Shown here in pieces: positions 17,177 to 26,184 of a DNA stretch of 48,069 nucleotides. A model generated the notes under the pieces. It had not been told where the DNA came from and searched no databases. It was given only the letters and a program-made list of their open reading frames with translations. The stretch is from Ruminococcoides sp052118065 (GTDB lineage: Bacteria > Bacillota > Clostridia > Oscillospirales > Acutalibacteraceae). The translations under genes and the position numbers were made by a program. Location of the stretch: contig JBQKHY010000020.1 of assembly GCA_052118065.1 (NCBI GenBank), positions 1 to 48,069 on the forward strand, in the 5' to 3' direction. The number at the start of each line of letters is the position of its first letter. The stretch's first letter is position 1.

Positions 17177-17986
17177 ATGAATAAGAAAATTTTAATAGCC
17201 TTGATTGTGGTGCTTGTCGCTGTATGCGGTGTCAGCACCTATTTTTATATCAAGGGCAGAATTGAATCAGAGGAAAACCAAAAGATGTATGAAACCGTAG
17301 CCGAGGAAGTTTCGGCTACGGAGGACAGCACAGCCGTTTCTGCAAGTGAAGCAGCTGTCAATCCGTATACGGAATACACGGACAGAGGTAGCGGTAATAG
17401 TAACACTCAAGGCTATACTGACACAATGACTTTTGCCAATAACCCCGATATGGTAGGTTGGATAAAGATTGAAGGAACAAATATTAATTATCCTGTTATG
17501 CAGACGCCAAATGAGCCTGACTATTATCTCAACCGAGATTTTTACAAAAATCAGTCCGTTTACGGCTGCCCTTATGTTCAGGCAAATTGTGATGTCAAAA
17601 CTCCGTCGGACAATGTAATAATCTATGCTCACCATATGAATGACGGTTCAATGTTTGCAAATCTTGAGCTTTTCAGAAGTAAGGATTTTTGGAAATCCCA
17701 CAAGCAAATCAGCTTTGATACGCTCGACAGGAAAGCAACCTATGACATTCTTGCCGTGTTCGCCGTTCCTGTTGATGAAACAGATAAAAATTCATTCAAG
17801 TATTATGAGTTTGTCAACGCCTATGATTCACAGCATTTTTCAGACTTCGTGAGCAAATGTAAGGAACTTTCATTCTATGATACAGGCGTAACAGCAAAAT
17901 ACGGCGATAAGCTGTTGACGCTTTCCACCTGCGAATATACGCACGACAATGGCAGACTTGTCGTTGTGGCGAAAAGGTGTAAGTAA
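17177..17986 (+). CDS. Class B sortase
   Basis: A 269-aa transpeptidase with an N-terminal membrane anchor (ILIALIVVLVAVCGVSTYFYI, residues 4-24), a serine/threonine-rich linker, and the sortase B domain. The active-site features are YAHHMNDGSMF (histidines 152-153), the catalytic Cys252 in TLSTCEYTHDNGR, and the following arginines. Sortases in conjugative elements usually anchor surface adhesins or transfer proteins; no LPXTG-type substrate is visible in this window. AAAGGAATC precedes ATG 17177. It ends the continuous transfer operon before the cargo gene. Confidence 0.92.
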   Translation: MNKKILIALIVVLVAVCGVSTYFYIKGRIESEENQKMYETVAEEVSATEDSTAVSASEAAVNPYTEYTDRGSGNSNTQGYTDTMTFANNPDMVGWIKIEGTNINYPVMQTPNEPDYYLNRDFYKNQSVYGCPYVQANCDVKTPSDNVIIYAHHMNDGSMFANLELFRSKDFWKSHKQISFDTLDRKATYDILAVFAVPVDETDKNSFKYYEFVNAYDSQHFSDFVSKCKELSFYDTGVTAKYGDKLLTLSTCEYTHDNGRLVVVAKRCK

Positions 17987-17993
17987 ATTATCA

Positions 17994-18022
17994 TAGACAA
18001 AGTTGAGCAAGAGTGATATAAT
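17994..18022 (+). promoter_or_regulatory. Strong sigma-A-type promoter of the 725-aa cargo gene
   Basis: TAGACA (17994-17999), a 17-bp spacer, and TATAAT (18017-18022), with an extended -10 TG at 18014-18015. It lies in the short gap after the sortase, so the cargo gene can be expressed independently of the transfer operon. Confidence 0.65.
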
Positions 18023-18052
18023 TTTTAGTAGAACAAATCGGGATTTTTTGAT

Positions 18053-20230
18053 ATGATATGTTTTGGATTCTATATGAAAAAAGAAGGCGGAGTAGTGGAA
18101 AATTATCAAGGTGTTGCCATAACAGATGGAGTAAATAGAAAAAATCATATGCTGCCATTAAGTACGATTATTAAGGCATATCGTGACTCGTGGAATACTG
18201 TTATTCCGATGAATTTGGGACACGATAGAACAAAGCCGATAGGGTATACCATGCTAACTGGTGTATATATGGAGCCAGGGAAAGCGTATGTAACGAATGA
18301 GTCAGTAATCATGGAAACCAAAGAAGAGCATGAAAAAATGCATAAAATGATAAAAGCCTATGACTACAAGATATTTTGTGAAGATCATAAGAAAGAACTT
18401 GATGCTCTAATTAATAGATTAGGCGATGTGCTTTCTGATGAATTTCGTGTTGCACCAGTTGGTCAAGCGGTGGCTATTAAAGACAAGGACATTGTATATC
18501 GTCTTTTTCCTGAATGGTCAGAAACAATAAAAGAAGGACTTGCAGATATGCGGGACTTGGAACCTGTTTACACGAAAAATGAAAATGGTGAAAAGGGAGT
18601 TCTTGTGCCAGGTGTTTATCATAAAGAGGGATATTTACTCTTTGCACATCAGTTTTTCCGTAGAAATTTATCTATACTGAATACTACAAACGAGGTATTT
18701 TTTAATTTGTTTGAAAAAATGCGTGATGTTCCAGCTGTTGAACTACAACTTGCATTGGACATGGATATGATTGGACTTGTTGGTACAGAACATGCAGAAT
18801 TAGAATATCAGTATATTCGAGGACCACACTTTGATGATGATTTGGCATGTATTCCTGAAGGTGTTACTTGCCATGAAAACGAACATTATGATAATGTTTT
18901 TTCAAATTTATTAGGCACACAGTTTTATTGGCATATGCAAGATGGAAAACGAACTTTTGAATGTGAAGAACTATGTGACAGGGAAAATGTTTCTTTTGAT
19001 GATGGACAAACTATGTTATGGGGATGTAGATATGTTCATAGTATGATAAATCCGAGTACAGGATTACCAACTCATCTTGATGGCGCAATTAGAATTTATA
19101 ATGATGAGCAAATTCTTGAGAGAATTGATGCTAAAACAGATATAAGTAAATATGGAAAGAACTCGAAATATATAAAGCTCTGGAGAATAGACAACGATTT
19201 TTCTGTAGCTATGTGGAAAGGACTTATCAGTTCGTTTTATAGGGAGAATGCATTGATAGGCGAGTATTTCGGTGGTGTTGATGAAAAATATGATCAAATA
19301 AAAAAAGAAAGCAATGAGCATAACTCTGAAGTTAAAAGACCGAATAATTTTGCACATATTGATTTAAATGAAGGGGATGGTGTTCGCATCTATTTTAGAT
19401 ACACTAATAAGTTTTATATAATTGAAGACAGAGATGTTGAAATATATAACAAAGATTCTTTTATTGTTCAAGGTGGGAGAAAAGTTAAGATACTAGACGC
19501 AGATACAGTTACTCTTTTGAAATACTTAAAGCGTAAAGGGCTTAGTTTAAGAATGCCAATTACTTCCTTGATTTCTTTTAACGATATGATATTCAATTTT
19601 CCAACATTGTGCTGTAAGAGTTTACAGGTTGCGGACATTGTAATCACGGCAATAAAAGAATTGTGTCAGGCATGGGTAAGAATCCAAGATGATCGGTTGA
19701 TATCGTTTGGACTTATGGTTAATTTAGCAAATGAATCGGGGCATATATCTTTTGCGGGTCATGTAAATGATTTTGTTAAACTTTTTGATGCCATTCCTAA
19801 ATTATCTAATGTGGCGTTTGATGAGTGGGTTGAGACTATATATCAAGAAAATAATAAGTTTAAAGCAGGAAAAAATTATCCTGATAAATTTCGTTTGATT
19901 CATGGTGATGTGGTGTGCTTTAAGCGCCTTATTGTTCACCCAGATATAATTAGAAAATTGTGGATGGAAGATGGGCATGTGTATGCACAATTTAATATGA
20001 CTAAAGAAGAGGGAGATGAATTATTACAACACAAAATTTCCAGTGTACCATTTTATAGAATTAATCAAGATAGATGTAACAAGTGCGGAAAAGATTATAC
20101 TCAATGTGATTGCGTGAAATTCATTGATGAGAATGTTTCTGATGAAGTTGTAAAGGCTGACTTTTTAGGATTGATATGGACAAATCGAAATGCATTCTAT
20201 CCTAACGGACAACTTGAATTTATTCACTAA
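18053..20230 (+). CDS. Unrecognised 725-aa cargo protein with GHD..PIG motif and C-terminal zinc knuckle
   Basis: I do not recognise this protein. It is soluble, with no signal or membrane helix. Near the N-terminus IPMNLGHDRTKPIG (residues ~51-64) resembles the histidine motif of phage prohead proteases; this is a weak, by-eye resemblance. The middle carries several conserved-looking His/Asp stretches (GPHFDDDLACIPEGVTCHENEHYD; MINPSTGLPTHLDGAIRIYNDEQILERID). The C-terminus has a CNKCGKDYTQCDC cluster (~675-687) suited to zinc binding. The gene is clearly more AT-rich than the transfer genes around it, has its own promoter and terminator, and splits the sortase and CHAP genes, so it is transferred cargo. 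ATG 18053, ATG 18074 and GTG 18095 are all possible starts. A defence or effector role is only an inference from context. Confidence 0.8.
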   Translation: MICFGFYMKKEGGVVENYQGVAITDGVNRKNHMLPLSTIIKAYRDSWNTVIPMNLGHDRTKPIGYTMLTGVYMEPGKAYVTNESVIMETKEEHEKMHKMIKAYDYKIFCEDHKKELDALINRLGDVLSDEFRVAPVGQAVAIKDKDIVYRLFPEWSETIKEGLADMRDLEPVYTKNENGEKGVLVPGVYHKEGYLLFAHQFFRRNLSILNTTNEVFFNLFEKMRDVPAVELQLALDMDMIGLVGTEHAELEYQYIRGPHFDDDLACIPEGVTCHENEHYDNVFSNLLGTQFYWHMQDGKRTFECEELCDRENVSFDDGQTMLWGCRYVHSMINPSTGLPTHLDGAIRIYNDEQILERIDAKTDISKYGKNSKYIKLWRIDNDFSVAMWKGLISSFYRENALIGEYFGGVDEKYDQIKKESNEHNSEVKRPNNFAHIDLNEGDGVRIYFRYTNKFYIIEDRDVEIYNKDSFIVQGGRKVKILDADTVTLLKYLKRKGLSLRMPITSLISFNDMIFNFPTLCCKSLQVADIVITAIKELCQAWVRIQDDRLISFGLMVNLANESGHISFAGHVNDFVKLFDAIPKLSNVAFDEWVETIYQENNKFKAGKNYPDKFRLIHGDVVCFKRLIVHPDIIRKLWMEDGHVYAQFNMTKEEGDELLQHKISSVPFYRINQDRCNKCGKDYTQCDCVKFIDENVSDEVVKADFLGLIWTNRNAFYPNGQLEFIH

Positions 20231-20303
20231 AGAAGAAAGTTTTAAGTTTTGTGTAAACAGGAGATGTTTACAACTTCCAGTTTATCAAACTAAATAACAT
20301 TAT

Positions 20304-20345
20304 AAAAACTCTGATTGGAGAAACGCCAGTCAGAGTTTTTATTTT
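20304..20345 (+). terminator. Rho-independent terminator of the cargo gene
   Basis: A 15-bp stem (20304-20318 with 20326-20340, one G-T pair) around loop AGAAACG, ending in a TTTTT run. A smaller palindrome TGTAAAC...GTTTACA lies just upstream at about 20251-20272. Confidence 0.8.
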
Positions 20346-20375
20346 GCGTTAATAAATTTTGAAGGAGGTAATAAT

Positions 20376-22178
20376 TTGCCTGATATAAAAACAAAAAAAG
20401 AAAATAAAGGTACAATCAAAACGCTCGACAAGGCAAAGATTGCATCCGGTCGTATGAAATCTGCATATATACAGACAAAAGATAAAGCCGAGCATTCTGT
20501 TGAAGCGGAGGAGTATTCAGCAAACGAATATGCTACTGACAGAATGGAATCAGGTGCAAAGCGAGGTGCAGAAGAAACTGTCCATCAGACTAAAAAACAG
20601 CTCGGAAATGCAAAAGACGGAGCTAAAATGGTCAAGAACAAGGTGAAACAGCGTATCGAGAACAAAGCACAGAATAAAGCTGAAAACGCAGTTAAGGATT
20701 CTGTTCAGAAATCATCAAAAAATGCTGCCAAAAAATCCGCTGAAAAATCTTTCAGAACAACATCTTCCAAAGCATTCAACAGAGAGCGAAAAAGTATTCG
20801 TACAGTTGAGCAAACCTCAAAGACAGTTAAGCAATCAGCACGCTCGGCAGGTAGAAAAACAGTGAAAACTGCACAGAAGGGAACAGCCAAAACAGTAAAG
20901 ACATCAGTTAAAACCGCAGAAAAAACCTCAAAGGCAGCCATTAAAACTTCAAAGCAAGCCGCAAAAGCTGCACAGAAAACAGCACAAGCAACTGCAAAGG
21001 CGGCTCAGAGAGCGACACAGGCAGCGAGGGCGGCTGCAAAAGCGGCTGTTCAGGCGGCGAAAGTTGCAATCAAAGCAACAATAGCGGCAGTAAAGGCAAT
21101 TATAGCAGGAATTAAGGCGTTAGCGGCAGCTATCGCCGCAGGCGGTTGGGTAGCTGTTGTGATTATCATCGTTATCTGCCTTATAGCGTTAATTGTCTGC
21201 TCCTGCTTTGGAATATTCGCTTCGGGCGAGGATTCGGGAACAGGCGTTACAATGCAGACTGCCGTGCAGGAAATAAACGAGGAATACAATCAAAAAATTG
21301 AGGATATTAAGAACGACAATACCTACGATATTCTTGAAGTGTCAGGCTCACGAGCAGAGTGGAAAGAAGTTATAGCTATCTACGCTGTGGATAAAAATAT
21401 GGCTGATTTGAATCCCGCAAATCCTGATGAGGCACAAGAGGTTGCGACAATGGACGAGGGTAAAAAGGAAGATTTGCGTAAACTGTTCTGGGAAATGAAC
21501 AAAGTTGAATCCCATACAGAAAAGAAAACCGTAAAAGAAACCGTCGAGGTGAAAGAGAACGGCAAGACGGTCAAAAAGGAAAAGGATGTTGAAAAAACGA
21601 CCTTGTATATTACCACAAGCCACATTGACCTTGAAACGATGATGAACAACAAGAGCTTTACAGACGAACAAAAGGAAATGTGCCGAGAGCTATTATCGGA
21701 CGAGAACAACTCTTTATGGCTATCCGTTCTTCACGGGATTTCAAGCTCGGATAGTGACATAGTCAAGGTAGCTCAGGAACAGCTCGGCAATGTTGGCGGT
21801 CAGCCGTATTGGAACTGGTACGGTTTTAGTTCTCGTGTCGAATGGTGCGCCTGCTTCGTTTCCTGGTGTGCCAACGAGTGCGGATATATAGAAAACAACC
21901 TTATCCCAAAATACTCAGTATGCGATACCGGTGTTAATTGGTTTAAGACCAAAGGAGAATGGCTCAACGGTACAGAGGAGCCACAGGCAGGGATGATTAT
22001 TTTCTTTGATTGGGCATCCGACGGACTTGACGGCAATTCCGACCACACAGGAATCGTAGAAAAAGTAGAGAGTGGCAGAGTTTACACAATAGAAGGTAAT
22101 TCCAGCGACGCTTGTCAGGAAAACTCATATCCGATAGGCCATTACGAAATACTTGGTTACGGCGCTCCGGCTTACTAA
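20376..22178 (+). CDS. Membrane-anchored CHAP-domain cell-wall hydrolase of the ICE
   Basis: A 600-aa protein starting at TTG behind AAGGAGG. The N-terminal ~230 residues are Lys/Ala/Thr-rich repeats with coiled-coil character, followed by one transmembrane helix (WVAVVIIIVICLIALIVCSCFGIF, ~residues 258-281). After an acidic linker, a C-terminal CHAP domain (~460-600) carries the catalytic Cys in EWCACFVSWCANECGY and the His in NSDHTGIVEKV. Such enzymes open peptidoglycan for the transfer channel (VirB1/CwlT role). It is the last recognisable transfer gene. Confidence 0.88.
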   Translation: MPDIKTKKENKGTIKTLDKAKIASGRMKSAYIQTKDKAEHSVEAEEYSANEYATDRMESGAKRGAEETVHQTKKQLGNAKDGAKMVKNKVKQRIENKAQNKAENAVKDSVQKSSKNAAKKSAEKSFRTTSSKAFNRERKSIRTVEQTSKTVKQSARSAGRKTVKTAQKGTAKTVKTSVKTAEKTSKAAIKTSKQAAKAAQKTAQATAKAAQRATQAARAAAKAAVQAAKVAIKATIAAVKAIIAGIKALAAAIAAGGWVAVVIIIVICLIALIVCSCFGIFASGEDSGTGVTMQTAVQEINEEYNQKIEDIKNDNTYDILEVSGSRAEWKEVIAIYAVDKNMADLNPANPDEAQEVATMDEGKKEDLRKLFWEMNKVESHTEKKTVKETVEVKENGKTVKKEKDVEKTTLYITTSHIDLETMMNNKSFTDEQKEMCRELLSDENNSLWLSVLHGISSSDSDIVKVAQEQLGNVGGQPYWNWYGFSSRVEWCACFVSWCANECGYIENNLIPKYSVCDTGVNWFKTKGEWLNGTEEPQAGMIIFFDWASDGLDGNSDHTGIVEKVESGRVYTIEGNSSDACQENSYPIGHYEILGYGAPAY

Positions 22179-22180
22179 AA

Positions 22181-22211
22181 AAATTTGAGGTTGCCCATTG
22201 CGGGCAACCTC
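22181..22211. repeat. Hairpin terminator, copy A of the repeat bracketing the defence island
   Basis: GAGGTTGCCC (22187-22196), loop ATTGC, GGGCAACCTC (22202-22211). It sits 8 nt after the CHAP gene and acts as its terminator. A 31-bp copy with 29 identical bases recurs at 36714-36744 on the far side of the defence operon. Confidence 0.8.
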
Positions 22212-22280
22212 GTTTCGTTTATCTATGTTTTAATAAACTAAAGTAAATTATCTTTTTTATAGTGGGTGATTTTACAATAA

Positions 22281-23477
22281 TTACAGAAAATCTTTCAGGT
22301 GCTTTGACCTTGATGGATGACGAAGCTTTCTGAGAGCTTTTGCCTCTATTTGACGAACTCGCTCTCTTGTAATTCCGAACATTTGTCCAACTTCTTCGAG
22401 AGTTTTCTCGCGACCATAGTACCCATATCGTTGGCGAAGCACTTCGCTCTCTCTGTCGCTCAATAATGCAAGTGCCTGCTCCAATGCTTGATGGAGGAAC
22501 TTGTTAGATAGAGTGTGGAAATCTTCATCAGCGTTCGTTATCATGTCAGAAGAAAGAGTAGCATAAAACAATTCTTTTTCCCAGTTAGGATTTCCATCAT
22601 TGGAATCAACATTCACAAGAATACTATCTGCATCATTGAAGATAGTGTTTTGGGCAGCTTCCATAAGTGTTTCTACGCTTTCTTCTGGAACAGCTTCAAG
22701 TATTATACTCGAAGCTTCTGTTTCATCGCATAACAGTTTATTCATTACCATTGTTCTGGCTTTTTGACAATCAACTAACTCACTACATCCTATGCAGCCG
22801 TGACTTTTTAGAATTGGGTACATTGTGAAGTAAGCTTCTTTTTTATGTACAGGGTAATAAACAAGCGGTCTTTGAGTATACTGTTCTCTCGAAATACTCT
22901 GCACTATCCATAAAGCGGCATATGAGGCAAATGCACCGAAAGTATCAGGGTCATACTTATCAACAGCATATATTAGCCCGATGAAGCTATAACTAATAGC
23001 ATCATCAATCTCCATGTCGTATAATTCTGCTCTTTGAAGTGCAATACGTAAAGCCAATCTCAGGTGCATTTCAATCATTCGTGAACGCGCAAATGAGTTG
23101 CCCTCGGCAATTTGATACTTTAATTTTCGTATTTCTTTTTTCTGAGGCGGAATAATTTTGCGAACATATTCTACAAGCGGTTTTAATGAAGGATTGAGTT
23201 CAACAATACGTTTGTAGATTACCTCGTAATCGGTTTGCGCAAAATCATCAATATCATCTTCTGGGTCAGTACAATGTATGTCCCTCTGTGATGATGGCTT
23301 TTCTGCATAAACGATTATACCCAAAGTCGTGATTGCACTGCTTAGACGATCAAAGTCCTGAATAGAGAGAGAAAATTGCTCTGCAACTTCCATAATATCA
23401 TCGAATGTCACATATCCTTGATTTTTTGCCAATTCAAGAAGAGACTTGTATGCTAATTGATGTTGCTCGCTTTCCAA
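22281..23477 (-). CDS. RpoD-like sigma-70 factor at the end of the defence operon
   Basis: A 398-aa sigma factor. The N-terminus (~8-55) resembles region 1.1, region 2 lies at ~131-190 (RMIEMHLRLALRIALQRAELYDMEIDDAISYSFIGLIYAVDKYDP), and region 4 at ~340-390 (LSDRESEVLRQRYGYYG...TLEEVGQMFGITRERVRQIEAKALRKLRHP). Region 3 is replaced by an unusual linker with Cys228, Cys231 and Cys237 (HGCIGCSELVDCQ), which could bind metal. TTG 23477 is preceded by GAGGTGAG. It would direct RNA polymerase to special promoters, perhaps of the defence operon; finding such a large sigma factor inside a defence cluster is unusual. It is 17 nt downstream of the 177-aa gene. Confidence 0.87.
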   Translation of the reverse strand: MESEQHQLAYKSLLELAKNQGYVTFDDIMEVAEQFSLSIQDFDRLSSAITTLGIIVYAEKPSSQRDIHCTDPEDDIDDFAQTDYEVIYKRIVELNPSLKPLVEYVRKIIPPQKKEIRKLKYQIAEGNSFARSRMIEMHLRLALRIALQRAELYDMEIDDAISYSFIGLIYAVDKYDPDTFGAFASYAALWIVQSISREQYTQRPLVYYPVHKKEAYFTMYPILKSHGCIGCSELVDCQKARTMVMNKLLCDETEASSIILEAVPEESVETLMEAAQNTIFNDADSILVNVDSNDGNPNWEKELFYATLSSDMITNADEDFHTLSNKFLHQALEQALALLSDRESEVLRQRYGYYGREKTLEEVGQMFGITRERVRQIEAKALRKLRHPSRSKHLKDFL

Positions 23478-23494
23478 ACTCTCTCACCTCATTC

Positions 23495-24028
23495 TTACTT
23501 TGAACACATCTTTAGGATTTCTTCTACATTCGTTTCTTCATGAAATCTTTCATGGAATTCTTCAATGAAATCATATAAACGGGAAATGAAGTCATCTGGT
23601 GATGACGCACCTTCAATTAGCTTCTCATAAAGGACGTCAACACCGCCTCGGACATAGCTGTCAAAGCGTTCCTCATCAGCTGGGTCATCTCCCATATGGC
23701 GAAAAGCTTTGTCGATTCGTTTATCTTCGTCAGGTTCATAATCTTTATCAAGAAGCATAATAAGTCTAAAATTAAATGTCAATTCTTCTTGAGAATATAT
23801 AACTCGATCACCCATAACGTTTTGATTGTACACTTGATTGGTTTCGGGATTTTTCTCATTATCTATATCCGCTCTCCGTCCATAAAGGAAACCCACTAAG
23901 GGAGCGTTAGCATACACATCAACATTACGGTCGAATAGCTTAGCTTTACTATCTGAATCAAAAACGCCAGTCAGTTTATCGACTCTAACAGCGTGTCTGC
24001 CTCGGAAACGGTACTGTTTATCAAACAT
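23495..24028 (-). CDS. 177-aa protein of unknown function in the DndE position
   Basis: Begins FRGRHAVRVDKLTGVFDSDSKAKLFDRNVDVYANAPLVGFLYGRRADID, followed by an acidic second half (DPADEERFDSYVRGGVDVLYEKL...FHERFHEETNVEEIL). The N-terminal half has a conserved-looking FDRNVDVYANAPLVGFLYGR core. It does not resemble canonical DndE to my eye, although it follows the DndD-like gene as DndE often does. AAGGGAG lies 11 nt before ATG 24028; the gap to the DndD-like stop is 15 nt. It may be the DNA-recognising small subunit of the modification complex, but this is inference from order only. Confidence 0.75.
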   Translation of the reverse strand: MFDKQYRFRGRHAVRVDKLTGVFDSDSKAKLFDRNVDVYANAPLVGFLYGRRADIDNEKNPETNQVYNQNVMGDRVIYSQEELTFNFRLIMLLDKDYEPDEDKRIDKAFRHMGDDPADEERFDSYVRGGVDVLYEKLIEGASSPDDFISRLYDFIEEFHERFHEETNVEEILKMCSK

Positions 24029-24043
24029 TTATTGCACACTCCC

Positions 24044-26038
24044 TTAAATTAACACAGTTTCAAATTCATTTTTCTTTTCAAAGCTATGACGACAACCAAT
24101 TTTTTCGCCCATATATTCTTCGGCAAGATTACCATCTGTGTCTTTGATAAAAATGATAACCTGCTCGGCTGTATTAGGCAAAGCCTCACAAACCGTTTTG
24201 ATTCTGCGTTTATCAAAGGAAGATAAAGGAGCGTCCATTACAAGTGGATATGGCTCAGATGAGAGTAATTTTGCATTCTCATTAGTTGCATTTCTATTTT
24301 CGCGTGCCATTTTGATAATGCCGGTAATAAAGGCGAAAATTACTGAAATGCTCTGGGCAGTAGAAGTTTCAACATCACCTTCATAATCGTTGACATATAC
24401 TGAAATGCGGTATTTATCATCAATTGTCAAAGAGAGTCCGCCTTCGTAGATTTGCTTAAATATTTCATTTATAGTGGCTTCGAGTCGTGATCTTATATCC
24501 GCCTCGCTTTGACTGTAAACAGCTTGTAACTCTGCATATATTCTTTCTGCATAAGCTTTATAGATTTCAATTTTCTTATTTTTGTCGTCAAGAAGCGTCA
24601 AATTCCTGCGTTCTGAATCAGCTCGTGTAGCTTTTTGCTCGTACCCTCCACGCTCGCGATTTTTTCGATCTCGTTCATCGTTGCTACTGCGAATGGTATC
24701 ATCACAAATCCTAATTTCACTACTGATTGCACGAACGCGCTCACGAACATCACCGCCAGCCAATTTACCTTCAATGTCATGCAATTCATCATTAAGCTCG
24801 GTTATCTCGTCATCTTGTTGGCTGATCACAGCTGTATTATCCCGCACAAGCATATACAGATTATTGCTCATATTAGCACGTCGTTTTGCTTCTTTTTTGA
24901 AATCACCAATGGTTGTGCTGATAGACTGAGGAGGCAAATAGTCTATTAGTTCTTTAACCTTTGTGTATGGAACGGAACCTTCATCAAGATGCGTTCCGCA
25001 GATACATACTTTTTGTTGCAACAGATACTCTATTGTTTTTGTGTGCATATAAGGAATATCTTTTCCTACAAAATCTTTTTCTGCAAGTAACTCAAGAGCT
25101 TGTTTCACGAGGGCAGTTGAGAAGAACGAACTCATTCCGGAATTGAAATCTTTGCAAATTGCTTTAACAACCGAGCTACGAGTAACTTTAGTTCGTGCAA
25201 TCTTTTGGAGCAATATGTCTTTCTGACGCTGAAGTTCTTCGCCTTCGGCATATTGCTTCAGTTCCTCTGTCCTTTCAATTTTTCTTGCTTGAGCCGACTC
25301 TATTTGTGTTTCAAGTTCCTCTAGCCGTGCGTCGATTTCAGCAATTTTTGCATTGCACTCATCAATAATCATTGTATATTCCTGGATTTTTGCATTACTG
25401 TGAGAATCATAACTGCTTTCGTAGCTATTGATGACAGTGTTACGAATCCGTGGGTTAAAATGCTGAATGGCACTATACATGGCATTCAAACCTAACAAGC
25501 CTTTTACGGCTTCAGCAAAGTCCGTTGCCTTTTTTCCAGTGGAAATATCTTTACTCATCTTCTCTATTCGCTCGCCATCAAAGAAGAAATAACGAGACAA
25601 TTCTTTTGGAAGAATATTTTTAACTTCGCTTTCGCAACGGCTTTTGGGAACATAAGAAGTATTTCCATCTGCACCTTTGATCGCGATATTGAACACCGTA
25701 TTGTCGCCCTTGACTTTCCCCGAATAATCCTTTTTATATGTCTGTTCACGTATGAGAGTATAGGAAACATTACCATGCTTTAACCGCAGTTCAACCCTAA
25801 CATTTGCCCTCTGACCAGGAGTTAAATTGCTGGCTACTATTTTGTTAAGCATATTTTTATCTGAGAACTCCGTTTCTCCGTACATACACCAGAAAAAAGC
25901 TTGCGCAAACGTCGTTTTTCCTGTTCCATTCTCACCAATAATGATGGTAACATTTTTTCCATTTTGCCCCTGAGCAAAATCGATGGATTCGTTGCGAAAT
26001 TGGCGGAAATTTTCAAGTTTTATTGATTCGAGTAACAT
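24044..26038 (-). CDS. dndD: DndD-like SMC/RecN-type ATPase
   Basis: A 664-aa ABC-type ATPase. Walker A GENGTGKT is at 35-42, the DndD hallmark RYFFFDGERIEK at 149-160, long coiled coils at ~215-285 and ~370-500 flank a CxC pair (C345, C347) like a zinc hook, and Walker B is LVMDAPLSSFD near residue 605. DndD supports sulfur insertion into the DNA backbone in Dnd systems. Its start overlaps the preceding 54-aa gene. The symbol is by similarity; a general SMC-like defence ATPase is the alternative. Confidence 0.83.
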   Translation of the reverse strand: MLLESIKLENFRQFRNESIDFAQGQNGKNVTIIIGENGTGKTTFAQAFFWCMYGETEFSDKNMLNKIVASNLTPGQRANVRVELRLKHGNVSYTLIREQTYKKDYSGKVKGDNTVFNIAIKGADGNTSYVPKSRCESEVKNILPKELSRYFFFDGERIEKMSKDISTGKKATDFAEAVKGLLGLNAMYSAIQHFNPRIRNTVINSYESSYDSHSNAKIQEYTMIIDECNAKIAEIDARLEELETQIESAQARKIERTEELKQYAEGEELQRQKDILLQKIARTKVTRSSVVKAICKDFNSGMSSFFSTALVKQALELLAEKDFVGKDIPYMHTKTIEYLLQQKVCICGTHLDEGSVPYTKVKELIDYLPPQSISTTIGDFKKEAKRRANMSNNLYMLVRDNTAVISQQDDEITELNDELHDIEGKLAGGDVRERVRAISSEIRICDDTIRSSNDERDRKNRERGGYEQKATRADSERRNLTLLDDKNKKIEIYKAYAERIYAELQAVYSQSEADIRSRLEATINEIFKQIYEGGLSLTIDDKYRISVYVNDYEGDVETSTAQSISVIFAFITGIIKMARENRNATNENAKLLSSEPYPLVMDAPLSSFDKRRIKTVCEALPNTAEQVIIFIKDTDGNLAEEYMGEKIGCRHSFEKKNEFETVLI

Positions 26039-26184
26039 TGTACTTCCTCCTCAATTTGTTTCTTGATCCACGCGACCATCTGCTGATCGGTCTTCTCGCG
26101 AGTTTTGAGGTTCTGACTTTCCTGAAGAATTATTTTTCTCTTAAGCCTCTCGACTGCTTTCTCATTAATTTTAATCTCTTCCAT
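26020..26184 (-). CDS. 54-aa charged protein coupled to the helicase and DndD-like genes
   Basis: A short frame on the minus strand reads MEEIKINEKAVERLKRKIIL and then QESQNLKTREKTDQQMVAWI, ending IEEEVQCYSNQ. It starts inside the end of the PLD-helicase gene (14-nt overlap) behind AAGGAGGG, and its end overlaps the DndD-like start by 19 nt. Its own 3' end (ATTGAGGAGGAAG) supplies the ribosome site of the DndD-like gene. The product is highly charged and probably one or two helices. The precise packing on both sides and the strong ribosome site argue that it is real. Function unknown; it might be a small DNA-binding or adaptor subunit. Confidence 0.72.
   Translation of the reverse strand: MEEIKINEKAVERLKRKIILQESQNLKTREKTDQQMVAWIKKQIEEEVQCYSNQ

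Noticed and set aside
17981..22252. 12-bp direct repeat AAGTAAATTATC at 17981 and 22241 as insertion target duplication
   Set aside because: Short, A/T-rich and flanking two genes, one of which (CHAP) is ICE backbone; mentioned only as a weak boundary hint.
24138..24949. Plus-strand open frames opposite the DndD-like gene
   Set aside because: They are antisense shadows without ribosome sites or family features.
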